Shown here: piece after piece, positions 51,945 through 60,097 of the stretch | How positions within the stretch are numbered: position 1 is the first letter of the stretch | Layout: each line of letters starts with the position of its first letter | The notes under the pieces: model-generated | Database searches by the model: none | Seen by the model: only the letters and a program-made list of their open reading frames with translations | What the model was told of the DNA's origin: nothing | Made by a program: the position numbers and the translations under genes | Assembly: GCF_040719145.1 (NCBI RefSeq) | Contig: NZ_JBFDUZ010000001.1 | Span: 1,426,001 to 1,490,000 of the forward strand | DNA length: 64,000 nucleotides | Direction: 5' to 3' | Origin: Paenibacillus sp. JQZ6Y-1 | Lineage (GTDB): Bacteria > Bacillota > Bacilli > Paenibacillales > Paenibacillaceae

Positions 51945-52706
51945 TCAATAACGATCATGGATCGACACATTGGATGATGAGGTCACCAATTCAGGTACAG
52001 TCAATCCAGCACGTGTATACGCATCCTCCAAAATCGTCAGTGCCGAACGGACACCAATGCCGAAGCGGTCACAACCTGCTGCCCGCATATCCAGCAGCGT
52101 ATCAAGATCACGAATACCACCTGCGGCTTTGATCTGCGCGGCGTTGCCAATCGTAGAGCGAATCAGCCGGATTGTATCTACCGTGGTCGGTTTTGGTCCC
52201 CAACCTGTCCCTGTTTTAACAAAAGCAGCTCCAGCTGCCACGACCAGTTCACTGCCCTTACGAATCTCATCGTCGGTCAAATAGGCAATTTCCAAAATCG
52301 CTTTGACCGGAACACCGTTAGCGGCATCGACGACAGCTTGTACATCCTGCTGTACTCGCTGAGTATCGCCTGATTTGAGCGCGCCGACGTTGATGACCAT
52401 ATCAAGTTCTCGGCAGCCCAGTTGCAGCATTTCGCGGGCGGTGTGGACTTTCATGGATACCGTATCGGCGCCAGAAGGAAAGCCAACCACGCCAGTTACC
52501 ACCGTATCTGGCGTATTCGCCAACTGCTGGATTACATATTCGGTCATGTACGGCATCGGGCTAGCACAGATACAATGATAGGTCTTCACAATCGCAAGCA
52601 GCAGCTCCACCTCAGCATGGGTAACATCAGTCCGCACGGCACTCACGTCTACCCAGCGTCCGATCTCCGTTCCAATCGTACTACGATCTAAGTCGGTATG
52701 TTCCAT
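51945..52706 (-). CDS. deoC: Deoxyribose-phosphate aldolase DeoC
   Basis: This 253-residue class I aldolase has VGFPSGADTVSMKV near 75-88, LDMVINVGALKSGD and VKAILEIAYLTDDE with a conserved Lys. The Schiff-base Lys lies in AAFVKTGTGWGPK, and the phosphate-binding AAGGIRDLDT and RFGIG follow. DeoC cleaves 2-deoxyribose 5-phosphate into acetaldehyde and glyceraldehyde 3-phosphate. ATG 52706 follows AAAAAGGAGA. It is divergent from an FGGY kinase-SDR pair and shares with it the operator AAAGATAATTATCTTT, so here it probably serves that pathway rather than nucleoside salvage; no nucleoside phosphorylase is adjacent. Confidence 0.92.
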   Translation of the reverse strand: MEHTDLDRSTIGTEIGRWVDVSAVRTDVTHAEVELLLAIVKTYHCICASPMPYMTEYVIQQLANTPDTVVTGVVGFPSGADTVSMKVHTAREMLQLGCRELDMVINVGALKSGDTQRVQQDVQAVVDAANGVPVKAILEIAYLTDDEIRKGSELVVAAGAAFVKTGTGWGPKPTTVDTIRLIRSTIGNAAQIKAAGGIRDLDTLLDMRAAGCDRFGIGVRSALTILEDAYTRAGLTVPELVTSSSNVSIHDRY

Positions 52707-52724
52707 TTTGTATCTCCTTTTTAT

Positions 52725-52740
52725 AAAGATAATTATCTTT
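52725..52740 (-). promoter_or_regulatory. Operator 1 (deoC side)
   Basis: AAAGATAATTATCTTT is a perfect 16-base palindrome directly after the predicted deoC transcription start. It is nearly identical to the palindrome in the kinase promoter. Confidence 0.75.
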
Positions 52741-52749
52741 GTTGTGATC

Positions 52750-52778
52750 AATATATCGAATTATCTAAAGAAAGACAA
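52750..52778 (-). promoter_or_regulatory. deoC promoter
   Basis: On the minus strand TTGTCT (52773-52778) and TATATT (52750-52755) are separated by 17 bases, giving a start near 52743. Confidence 0.7.
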
Positions 52779-52796
52779 GTGAAAGTAAAAGATGAA

Positions 52797-52810
52797 TGAA
52801 AGCGCTTGAC
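52797..52810 (+). promoter_or_regulatory. cre-like site at the kinase promoter
   Basis: TGAAAGCGCTTGAC has the full AAAGCGCTT core of a cre site (11 of 14 consensus positions) and overlaps the -35 of the kinase promoter. Confidence 0.5.
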
Positions 52811-52835
52811 AAAAGATAGTTATCTTTACTATATT
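52806..52835 (+). promoter_or_regulatory. Kinase-SDR promoter with internal operator 2
   Basis: TTGACA (52806-52811) and TATATT (52830-52835) flank AAAGATAGTTATCTTT (52812-52827), which fills the spacer. A repressor on this site would exclude RNA polymerase. The site has one asymmetry relative to operator 1. Confidence 0.78.
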
Positions 52836-52983
52836 CAAAGCAAAGAATAGCGCTTATTGAAAGCAAGTTTGAAAACAAAATTGAGAACAAGATTGAAAAC
52901 AAAATCCACAGAAAGCTACATCTGAACATTTCCGATAGCGTTTACAATCGTTGTCATGCCACATCCAGAAAGAAGGGAAGATC

Positions 52984-54546
52984 ATGTCATATCTCATTGC
53001 GTACGATCTGGGTACGGGCGGGGTCAAGGCTTCGCTGTATGATCGTCAGCTACAGACGGTTGCGCGTTCTTTTACCGAATACGCTACCTATTATCCGCAG
53101 CCTAATTATCATGAACAGCGTCCAACGGACTGGTGGCAGGGTGTTGCACAATCCACCATGCAACTGCTGTCGTCCGCAGGAGTAGAAGCTTCGCAGATCG
53201 ATGGTATTAGTCTGTCTGGGCATAGTCTGGTTAGTGTACCTATTAGTCGCATGGAAGGGGTGCTCTTGGAGCAGGTACCGATTTGGTCGGATACGAGAGC
53301 GGATCAGGAAGCGGAAGCATTTTTCCAACAGATTGACGAGCAGAAGTGGTATTTGCGCACAGGCAATGGATTTCCTGCGGCTTGTTATCCATTGTTCAAG
53401 CTGATGTGGATGCAGAAGCATCAGCCAGAATTGTTGGCTCGCACCGATGTGATGCTCGGCTCCAAGGACTATATCAACTATATGCTGACTGGCGCGACGT
53501 ATACCGATCCGTCGTATGCGTCTGGATTGGGTGCTTACGATCTGAAGCAAGGTGTATTGGTGGATGAATGGCTAGTGACAGCGGGCATTCCGGTACATCT
53601 ATTTCCAGCAATTGTACCCTCGCATGAGATCATCGGACAGGTAACGGCAGAAGCAGCAGCTTATACCGGATTGGCAGCGGGAACACCTGTGGCATGTGGG
53701 GGAGTGGATAATGCCTGCATGGCGCTCGGCGCAGTGGGAAGTGAGGAAGGGCGCAGTTATGTATCGCTTGGTTCCTCTAGCTGGATACCGGTCAATTCGG
53801 CAGAGCCGGTGCTGGATGTAGAGACTCGCCCGTATGTATTTGCCCATATTGCAGAAGGGATGTATACAAGCGCGTATTCGATTTTCGCTGGGGGAAGCTC
53901 TTTGCGTTGGGTGCGGGATCAGCTATGCCCGGAGCTGGCAGGACGAGAAGATGCGTACGACCGCATCAATGACATGGCAGCTTGTGCACCAGCAGGCTCT
54001 CATGGCGTTGTATTCGATCCTAGTCTGGCAGGCGGAACGTCGCAGGATCAGAGCATTCATATTCGTGGTAGCTATATCGGTCTGCATCTGGCAACGACGC
54101 GCAATGATCTGATTCGTGCGGCGATGGAAGGAATTGCGCTCAATTTGCGATTGTCGTTGGATTTGCTGCGCAAACATACGGCGGTGAGTGGGCAATTGCT
54201 ATTTTGTGGCGGTGGCAGTCGTAGTGCATTATGGCGACAGATATTTGCGGATGTATTTGATATGGATATTGTCAAAACCAATATTGATCAGGATGCGGCT
54301 TCTCTTGGCGCGGCGGCGATTGCAGCGCGAGCCGCAGGCTGGTGGCAGGATTACAGTGGGATTGGCGATGTGCATGTGATAGAGCATATTAGTACACCAG
54401 AGCTTTCTAGTCGCGATCTATATCAACGGCTGTTGCCGGTATTTCAGCATATTCATGAACAGGCGGCAGCGCTGGGCGAATATATGTATCGTCATGCACA
54501 GGAGTCTGCACCACCCATTTATAGTAGAGCGGAGGAATCGATATGA
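52984..54546 (+). CDS. FGGY-family carbohydrate kinase
   Basis: This 520-residue sugar kinase has the N-terminal phosphate loop IAYDLGTGGVKASLYD. ISLSGHSLVSVPI, PIWSDTRADQEA, GSKDYINYMLTG and the catalytic-base region CGGVDNACMALGAVG follow. The C-terminal FCGGGSRSALWRQIFADVF and DQDAASLGAAAIAA complete the fold. It is closest in feel to xylulokinase-like members, but the sugar is unknown. ATG 52984 follows AAGGGAAG; upstream codons lack a ribosome binding site. It overlaps the SDR gene as ATGA. Operator, cre site and the divergent deoC define a small regulated catabolic module without a transporter nearby. Confidence 0.88.
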   Translation: MSYLIAYDLGTGGVKASLYDRQLQTVARSFTEYATYYPQPNYHEQRPTDWWQGVAQSTMQLLSSAGVEASQIDGISLSGHSLVSVPISRMEGVLLEQVPIWSDTRADQEAEAFFQQIDEQKWYLRTGNGFPAACYPLFKLMWMQKHQPELLARTDVMLGSKDYINYMLTGATYTDPSYASGLGAYDLKQGVLVDEWLVTAGIPVHLFPAIVPSHEIIGQVTAEAAAYTGLAAGTPVACGGVDNACMALGAVGSEEGRSYVSLGSSSWIPVNSAEPVLDVETRPYVFAHIAEGMYTSAYSIFAGGSSLRWVRDQLCPELAGREDAYDRINDMAACAPAGSHGVVFDPSLAGGTSQDQSIHIRGSYIGLHLATTRNDLIRAAMEGIALNLRLSLDLLRKHTAVSGQLLFCGGGSRSALWRQIFADVFDMDIVKTNIDQDAASLGAAAIAARAAGWWQDYSGIGDVHVIEHISTPELSSRDLYQRLLPVFQHIHEQAAALGEYMYRHAQESAPPIYSRAEESI

Positions 54547-55307
54547 CACGCGATTTGTTTAATACCAGCTTCCGATTGGATGGCAAAACAGCGATTATTA
54601 CTGGCGCGGCATCAGGGATCGGACTTGCGGTTGCGCAGCTATTTGTAGAAAAAGGGGCATCTGTGGCACTGCTCGATCTCAATTTGGAGCAGGCAGAGCA
54701 GGCGGCGAGTGGATTGGAGCGCGCAGCAGCATTTGCCGTCGATGTAGGCGATCTTGCTTCGGTGGCACAAGCAGTCTCCGCAGCTAAGCAGCATTTTGGC
54801 GGCGTGGATATTCTGGTCAATAGTGCTGGAATCGGACCCGTCGAATGGGCGGAGAAGTATCCTGAGGAGGATTGGCATCGGACGATGCGGGTCAATCTGA
54901 ATGGTACCTTTTTTATGGCACAGCAGGTTGGTCGGGAACTGATCGCTGCTAATAAAGGTGGCAAAATTATTAGCCTTGCTTCGCAGGCAGGCATTGTGGC
55001 GATTGACCGTCATGTCGCCTATAGCGCTAGCAAAGCGGCAGTCATTTCCATCACCAAATCGCTTGCGTATGAATGGGGGAAATACGGCATTCAGGTCAAT
55101 GCGATCTCACCAACTGCCACCTATACGCCGTTGATTGCCGGATACTGGGAAGGCGACATCAAGGATGAGGCGATTGCCAACACGCCAGCTGGACGCTTTG
55201 CCGAGCCGGGTGAGATTGCGGCAGCCGCGTTATTCCTTGCCAGTGAAGCGTCCAATATGGTGACAGGTGCTAATCTAGTAGTAGATGGCGGATATACGAT
55301 TCATTGA
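54543..55307 (+). CDS. SDR-family polyol/sugar dehydrogenase
   Basis: This 254-residue SDR has ITGAASGIGLA near 19-29, an Asp-Leu after strand two (LLDLN, suggesting NAD), and NSAGIG near 92. Its catalytic Ser lies in SLASQAG and its Tyr and Lys in YSASKAA. It overlaps the kinase stop by four bases and so is coupled with it. A polyol-to-ketose oxidation before phosphorylation by the kinase is the natural inference. Similar SDR-kinase pairs act on pentitols, tetritols or deoxy-sugars. Confidence 0.87.
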   Translation: MTRDLFNTSFRLDGKTAIITGAASGIGLAVAQLFVEKGASVALLDLNLEQAEQAASGLERAAAFAVDVGDLASVAQAVSAAKQHFGGVDILVNSAGIGPVEWAEKYPEEDWHRTMRVNLNGTFFMAQQVGRELIAANKGGKIISLASQAGIVAIDRHVAYSASKAAVISITKSLAYEWGKYGIQVNAISPTATYTPLIAGYWEGDIKDEAIANTPAGRFAEPGEIAAAALFLASEASNMVTGANLVVDGGYTIH

Positions 55308-55330
55308 TTTCAACATATAGCATGACAAAA

Positions 55331-56047
55331 TCAGCGTCTGCCTTCTAGGTAGACGCTGTATTCGTATTTGTCAGCCACAAGTCTGGTTATGCTGTATTCA
55401 AATGGTCCTTGTTCCGTCGAGGTCAACCGTTTACTGCATAACAGGGGAGCACCTAGCGGCACCTGTAATATTTGGGATTCGGTAAAATTGGCAGCAACCG
55501 CTGATAACCGTTCCCACGCGTGTAATAGAATCAAATGATAATGCTGCTCCAAAAAAGTATACAAGCTATGAAAAGTATTGCTATATTGCTCCAGACCCGG
55601 TACTTTACTAGCGCGCAAATAATTATTCATGAGCGCGATAGGTGCATTGTCAGCATATTGTACACGCTGAACCCAGTACACCTGCTGTCCGGCAGGCAAT
55701 TGCAATTCGTGGGCGATATGCTCTGGCGGTGTAATCAATTCAATCGACATGCCGCGTGTTTGCACATCGTATCCTTTGGAGATGAGTGTTTCAGTAATAG
55801 AGGTCAGGTGATTGAGTCGTTGAGTCGTGGAGGTATCCAGTACTTCGGTGCCTTTGCCTTGCGTTTTGCGAACAAAACCTTCGCTGTGCAATTGTTCAAT
55901 CGCTTTGCGAATCGTTGTACGACTGACAGCAAAGCGCTCTTCCAGTTCGGATTCGGTCGGCAGTAGATGACCGGATGGATATACGCCTTCTTTGATGTCC
56001 TGTTTGATCAGGCTATATACTTTGCGGTAAGCAGGGATATTGTTCAT
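55331..56047 (-). CDS. GntR/HutC-family repressor with UTRA domain
   Basis: The 238-residue regulator has a winged helix at 1-70 (YRKVYSLIKQDIKEGVYPSG, LLPTESELEERFAVSRTTIR, GFVRKTQGKGTEVL). A UTRA effector domain follows (HIAHELQLPAGQQVYWVQRV, FEYSITRLVADKYEY). HutC-type repressors bind palindromes with A/T-rich arms and release them on binding a sugar phosphate. It is convergent with the kinase-SDR operon and is the obvious candidate to bind both AAAGAT-N4-ATCTTT palindromes at 52725 and 52812. A terminator overlaps its last codons. Confidence 0.88.
   Translation of the reverse strand: MNNIPAYRKVYSLIKQDIKEGVYPSGHLLPTESELEERFAVSRTTIRKAIEQLHSEGFVRKTQGKGTEVLDTSTTQRLNHLTSITETLISKGYDVQTRGMSIELITPPEHIAHELQLPAGQQVYWVQRVQYADNAPIALMNNYLRASKVPGLEQYSNTFHSLYTFLEQHYHLILLHAWERLSAVAANFTESQILQVPLGAPLLCSKRLTSTEQGPFEYSITRLVADKYEYSVYLEGRR
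55332..55358 (-). terminator. Terminator overlapping the GntR stop
   Basis: CAGCGTCT pairs with AGACGCTG; on the minus strand the stem is followed by ATTTTGTCAT. The left arm covers the last GntR codons. Confidence 0.7.
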
Positions 56048-56382
56048 ACATGCTACTCCTTTGGCGATCAGTCAGCAGATAGGGACATACAGGCTTTGTA
56101 TCAGCAGGGGAAATAGCAGCAGGATGCTCATTTTCATTTGCGCTACCCATGTTCTATTTCAGCCTTTATAAAGATATACTGCCGATAGGATACCCGTCCC
56201 ATCCATCTGTATCTGTATAAGCTGATCTTGCCATAAAAAGCAGGATTGTTCAAGCAAAGGTCATGATCTTTCCGCTTTCAATCCATTATACGTTCTCAAA
56301 TCAATCATACATGTCCCAAAAGCGATGCAGCTTACTTCGTTCTTCATTCCATCGTTAAAGCAAGCTCTTAATGAAACTATGA

Positions 56383-56404
56383 AAGTTAAAGCGCTTTAAC
56401 TTTT
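56383..56404. promoter_or_regulatory. Orphan 22-base perfect palindrome (LacI/cre-like)
   Basis: The arms AAAGTTAAAGC and GCTTTAACTTT are exact complements. The centre TTAAAGCGCTTTAA fits the LacI/CcpA operator style (12 of 14 cre positions). It overlaps the -35 of the plus-strand promoter at 56397. No gene follows on that strand. Confidence 0.65.
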
Positions 56405-56425
56405 AGAGCAAGTGAAGCTACAATG
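56397..56425 (+). promoter_or_regulatory. Promoter without an evident gene
   Basis: TTAACT (56397-56402), 17 bases, TACAAT (56420-56425) point towards 56430-56610. That stretch has only a poor frame lacking a ribosome binding site and then the convergent GH30 gene. A small or antisense RNA is possible. The rest of 56048-56610 shows nothing else. Confidence 0.4.
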
Positions 56426-56610
56426 TATGCAGATACATAGGATCTATGCAAATTCATGGCAGGATATTCATTGCTGGTCTGTTCGGTGCAACGCTCCGGC
56501 TACCATGATTTATACAAGGCTCCTAAACAGAAGGCTGGCGCTGCATCGCAATGGGGAGATGTGTAAGATGATTATTTCTAGCTATGACCTATAACCTATA
56601 CTTGTGTATA

Positions 56611-58107
56611 TTACCATTTCAAAGTAACAACCGATTTGGCGGGAACAGAGTAATTCACAGACTGATTGTTCCAGTTCACTTTCACTGTACGTGCATTATT
56701 TTGTGAATTGTACAGTACGATAACTTTAGAGCCGTCACTGTTTTTAAACGCTACGCTTTGCATATCGCCAAATGTATTGGAATCGATCCGATACGCACCG
56801 GGACTAACAAATTTGCTGAAATGACCAAGCAGATAGTATTGCTTCGTATAGGTCACTTTGTCCTCTGCATTGCCGGAGTTGTTGTCTGAGTTCTGGATCG
56901 TTACCATACCTTTGTTGGTATTATTGTCGCCGATGACGCTTGGACCATCCTTCTGATCCAGTGCAGCATTCCACAATACAATCGATTTTGACCAATTGCG
57001 GGTCATGCCGATAAATTCATTGATCATATTGTCAAAGCCCTGCGTCGTACCATTCACTGGATCGTTCCAGTCGCCAAAGCCACCTTCAGTAAACCAAATA
57101 TCCTTGTCTGGATGGGCATTGTGCATGCTGGTCATCGCTGTAAAGTCACCGCCGTAATGGTGGAAGGCACTACCAGCGATATACTGAGACTTGCCATTAT
57201 CCTTCAAGCCCTGCACAACGGTACGCGGGAATGTCCAGTTATCATAGTTATGATCATACGCGATAATCTTCGTATTCAATCCGGCAGCACGTAGCGCTGG
57301 ACCTAGATAATCGCCAATCATACCGATTTGATCCTGTTCATTCATCAGCATGCCCGGATAACGTCCCGGCTCAAACAGGGGTTCATTTTGCGGCGTGACC
57401 GCATAGATCGGAATACCCTGCGCCTGATACGCTTGCACAAATTTTACGAAATAATTGGCGTACGTTGCATAGTTCTCCGCTTTTAATTTGCCAGTGCCGT
57501 TTTTGTCATTCGTTGTGTACTTCATCCACGCTGGTGCGCTCCACGGGGAAGCAATGACCTTAATCGCGGAATTTTTCGCCAGTGCGGCTTTGACCATAGG
57601 GACGATGTAGGATTGGTCACGGGAAATACTGAACTGGTTGAGTGCGGTATCGCCGCTCACATCGTCGTAAGTATACGTACTCCAAGCAAAGTCGCTCGCA
57701 CCCATCGGCTGACGCAGCATACTCATTGAGATCCCGGAGCTGCCAAACAGATTGCTCATCACTTCATTACGCTTTGTACTGCTGAGTTTGTAATTGAGCA
57801 GCCAAGCGGACGCATCGGTCAAGGATACCCCGAATCCATCTATCTGCTGGTATGTCGTGCCTTCATTCACGTTTACTGTGTAGTCTGCATTGCCCGTTGT
57901 ACTGTTAAATGTCAGATCGCTCTGCCGGGTCAAACGACGATCAGTACGTAGACCGACTTTAGGCTCGGTATTCGGATCGGCGGTCGTTAACCATACCTGC
58001 GCTTTTTCATTGGCAGCATGGGCAGAGGAGGGAGCGATAGATACAAGTGGTGTAATAACAAGACTGCTTAACAATACAGCATGAAGGCTTTTTTTGAATA
58101 TCGACAT
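56611..58107 (-). CDS. Secreted glycoside hydrolase family 30 enzyme
   Basis: This 498-residue exported glycosidase begins with a signal peptide (MSIFKKSLHAVLLSSLVITP ... SSAHA, cleaved near residue 31). The GH30 TIM barrel includes QQIDGFGVSLTDASAWLL and SMSMLRQPMGASDF. The acid/base Glu lies in VTPQNEPLFEPG and the nucleophile Glu in IWFTEGGFGDW. A beta-sandwich ends the protein (SVAFKNSDGSKVIVLYN). GH30 members with this pattern are glucosylceramidase-like or beta-1,6-glucanases, so the substrate is uncertain. Start 58107 lies six bases after GAGGTG; ATG 58110 is an alternative. Promoter and cre-like site lie upstream. Confidence 0.88.
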   Translation of the reverse strand: MSIFKKSLHAVLLSSLVITPLVSIAPSSAHAANEKAQVWLTTADPNTEPKVGLRTDRRLTRQSDLTFNSTTGNADYTVNVNEGTTYQQIDGFGVSLTDASAWLLNYKLSSTKRNEVMSNLFGSSGISMSMLRQPMGASDFAWSTYTYDDVSGDTALNQFSISRDQSYIVPMVKAALAKNSAIKVIASPWSAPAWMKYTTNDKNGTGKLKAENYATYANYFVKFVQAYQAQGIPIYAVTPQNEPLFEPGRYPGMLMNEQDQIGMIGDYLGPALRAAGLNTKIIAYDHNYDNWTFPRTVVQGLKDNGKSQYIAGSAFHHYGGDFTAMTSMHNAHPDKDIWFTEGGFGDWNDPVNGTTQGFDNMINEFIGMTRNWSKSIVLWNAALDQKDGPSVIGDNNTNKGMVTIQNSDNNSGNAEDKVTYTKQYYLLGHFSKFVSPGAYRIDSNTFGDMQSVAFKNSDGSKVIVLYNSQNNARTVKVNWNNQSVNYSVPAKSVVTLKW

Positions 58108-58129
58108 CATATACACCTCGGTTTGCAGT

Positions 58130-58143
58130 TGTAAGCGTTTCAC
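58130..58143 (-). promoter_or_regulatory. cre-like site at the GH30 gene
   Basis: TGTAAGCGTTTCAC (plus-strand reading) matches the CcpA consensus at 11 of 14 positions, or better with one base skipped. It lies just after the predicted transcription start, where CcpA usually blocks. Confidence 0.45.
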
Positions 58144-58155
58144 CGAACACCGACC

Positions 58156-58184
58156 ATGTTATCAGGAACGAATAGGATTTACAA
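58156..58184 (-). promoter_or_regulatory. GH30 promoter
   Basis: On the minus strand TTGTAA (58179-58184), 17 bases, TAACAT (58156-58161), with a start near 58149. Confidence 0.6.
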
Positions 58185-58243
58185 ACTAATTTTTACATAA
58201 TTGTATGGGGGAAAACACTTTATTTTGATATGCAGCCGCAACG

Positions 58244-58274
58244 TAAAAAAGCCTCCGGTTAAGGAACCGAAGGC
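58244..58274 (-). terminator. Terminator of the 58436-58777 gene
   Basis: GCCT-CGGTT pairs with AACCG-AGGC; on the minus strand it is followed by TTTTTT. It lies about 160 bases after the stop of the gene it is assigned to. Confidence 0.75.
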
Positions 58275-58435
58275 AGGAAAACAGATTTAAATTTAAGTTT
58301 TGACTCATATTCTACTCATCTAACTGCGTTATTCTTATACTTTCACTGCTGAATCTTGTGAAAGGATAACATCGGATACCGTTACACAAGCACGTTCAAG
58401 CAGGGCGCAATGTATGGGAAAAACTGTTGCTCGTA

Positions 58436-58777
58436 TTAGCCGACAGACAATGTATACGTAGCACGCTCTGTATTCAAACGCACGCGTTGATCGGTTGCTT
58501 CGTCAATGCGCAGATCATGGGTGATGATCTCATACGTATCACTAGGCACCGGCACACTTTCGCCGTCTGCATTCTGGGTACGACCTTCGCCACGCAGCAG
58601 TAGGGCGCTTTCCAAATAATCATCCACCTCATTATCCTGATCGCGCTGATCTACAGCAGACAATGTAAAGTGAACCACGTCTGTATCGTCCAGCTCTTGT
58701 TTCTCAATGATTAGAATATTGCCGATTTGCTGATTCAGCCAATCCTGTACTTGTTGGATATCGTTTTGTTCGCTCAT
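58436..58777 (-). CDS. Hypothetical protein (113 aa)
   Basis: Unrecognised acidic protein beginning MSEQNDIQQVQDWLNQQIGN. It has strands such as ILIIEKQELDDTDVVHFTLS, an internal YEIITHDLRIDE, and the closing ATYTLSVG. ATG 58777 is chosen because AAAGGACGG lies nine bases before it; the longer upstream frame lacks a ribosome binding site. No membrane segment. It stands alone with its own terminator, so it is probably expressed, but no role can be given. Confidence 0.6.
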   Translation of the reverse strand: MSEQNDIQQVQDWLNQQIGNILIIEKQELDDTDVVHFTLSAVDQRDQDNEVDDYLESALLLRGEGRTQNADGESVPVPSDTYEIITHDLRIDEATDQRVRLNTERATYTLSVG

Positions 58778-59406
58778 GATCATCCGTCCTTTGTCTGTTT
58801 TATAAATATTAGTGTGTACATGGAAGCTCTTGCTGTCATGATGCACTGGCAAACGCCTTCTACCCACCTATTTACCCGATGAAGTCATTTCATAATCGTC
58901 AAAGGATAGGTATCTTGCTGGACAAGCTACTCAAGTTGCGATTAGTAGCTGCAATCGGTAATACGGAAAGCGATAGAAATCGGTACGTATATGCGAGCAA
59001 ATGTGGGTCTTTTACCGCATTTACAGATTCCGCTTGCTCAGGCATACTTTGAATGCAAGTAAAATTACCAAAAGTATAGGAATCATCCTGAAAATGGACG
59101 TTTCTAGGATTTTAAGTCAAATGTTATGGAGTTCCGCGTACATACATCGGGATGGACATACAGTTAAAATGCGGAATATGCTTCCAAAACAGGTTACTAT
59201 GCAGTAGTAAATATAATGCTTTTAGCATATTGTTATTTTGTCATTCTGTGTCTTGAATCGCATTTTTTGCGAACATTGATTCAATAATGGCTTTAGGCGT
59301 TATATCCAAATGACTTCATGTTTAAGCCATCGAAGCCCACAATCATTGCTCTCATACACATAGATAAGAGCATCTCCGGAACAACCGGAGGATAGGAGGA
59401 GTATAG
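58778..59406. other. Gene-free stretch, nothing recognised
   Basis: I see no frame with a ribosome binding site, no strong hairpin and no clear promoter except a lone TATAAT near 59209. The 68-codon frame at 59001-59207 has atypical codon use and no ribosome binding site. Confidence 0.5.
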
Positions 59407-59796
59407 ATGAATAAGAAAAACGGCGGTAACGTGAATCAACGTCAGTACGATATTATTGCTCTTCATATGATGGAATGGAATCCAATGAAACTGCGTGAAT
59501 GGTGTTTACCAGATGAATATAATATCGAAATTGAACATATAGTAAATATATTGCCACATGTCCATTCCGCACAGGAGCTAGGACAGCAGTTGTTCTGGAT
59601 GATGCAAAAGTATTTTGGTCCTTATGCCAAATGCAGTACAGCCGAATGCGAGCAGATTGCCGATGAGATGTACACCGATTTGCAAGCAGTACCAGAAACC
59701 GCAACGCCAGTCGCTTCGTTTCACTTTTACGAGGATCGTCTAGTACTTGGAACGTACAGAGGTGGACTGTATCGCCGCTCGCGCTCATCCGATTGA
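59407..59796 (+). CDS. DUF1871-like hypothetical protein
   Basis: The 129-residue protein resembles the DUF1871 family of Bacillus. It has a helix ending in MMEWNPMKL, then an acidic loop with YNIEIEHIVNILPHVHSAQE, and a closing helix LGQQLFWMMQKYFG. The extra C-terminal part ends in a basic segment (GTYRGGLYRRSRSSD). The fold is helical and the function unknown. GGATAGGAGGAG lies before the ATG. It is followed by a terminator-like hairpin and is probably a single-gene unit. Confidence 0.68.
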   Translation: MNKKNGGNVNQRQYDIIALHMMEWNPMKLREWCLPDEYNIEIEHIVNILPHVHSAQELGQQLFWMMQKYFGPYAKCSTAECEQIADEMYTDLQAVPETATPVASFHFYEDRLVLGTYRGGLYRRSRSSD

Positions 59797-59840
59797 TCAA
59801 GGTTGGATGAGGCATAGTGCCTGTCTAACTTCAATCATTC

Positions 59841-59886
59841 ATAACCTGTAGCCCTCGATCTTGTTTCGCGGACACAGGTTATTTGG
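59841..59886 (+). terminator. Probable terminator after the DUF1871-like gene
   Basis: ATAACCTGT pairs with ACAGGTTAT around a long loop, followed by TTGG; the T-run is weak. The rest of 59797-60097 shows nothing else. Confidence 0.5.
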
Positions 59887-60097
59887 CGTTGAGCCATGTC
59901 ACTTGCTCGCGCTTCATAAGCGGGCTTGGGGTTCATATGTCAATTTGGACAAATATCCAATTCTATCCAAAGGCATTATACTAAGCGGAGGGCTGAGTAC
60001 CATTTCATCACAATAGGCAGACATTACATACTACATAAGCTTATACTCCATACTCTCACACAGTCTCTATAGATCTGCCGATCCCAAAGGAGGAATC

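Noticed and set aside
52725..52740. AAAGATAATTATCTTT read as a Fur iron box
   Set aside because: It contains GATAATTATC but lacks the longer Fur repeat. A near-copy sits in the promoter of a sugar kinase next to a GntR gene, so a GntR operator fits better.
54407..54994. 195-codon minus-strand frame opposite the SDR gene
   Set aside because: The plus-strand SDR has all its family motifs and an ATGA overlap with the kinase; the opposite frame is its shadow.
59001..59207. 68-codon plus-strand frame
   Set aside because: No ribosome binding site, unusual amino-acid mix and no terminator or partner; treated as chance.
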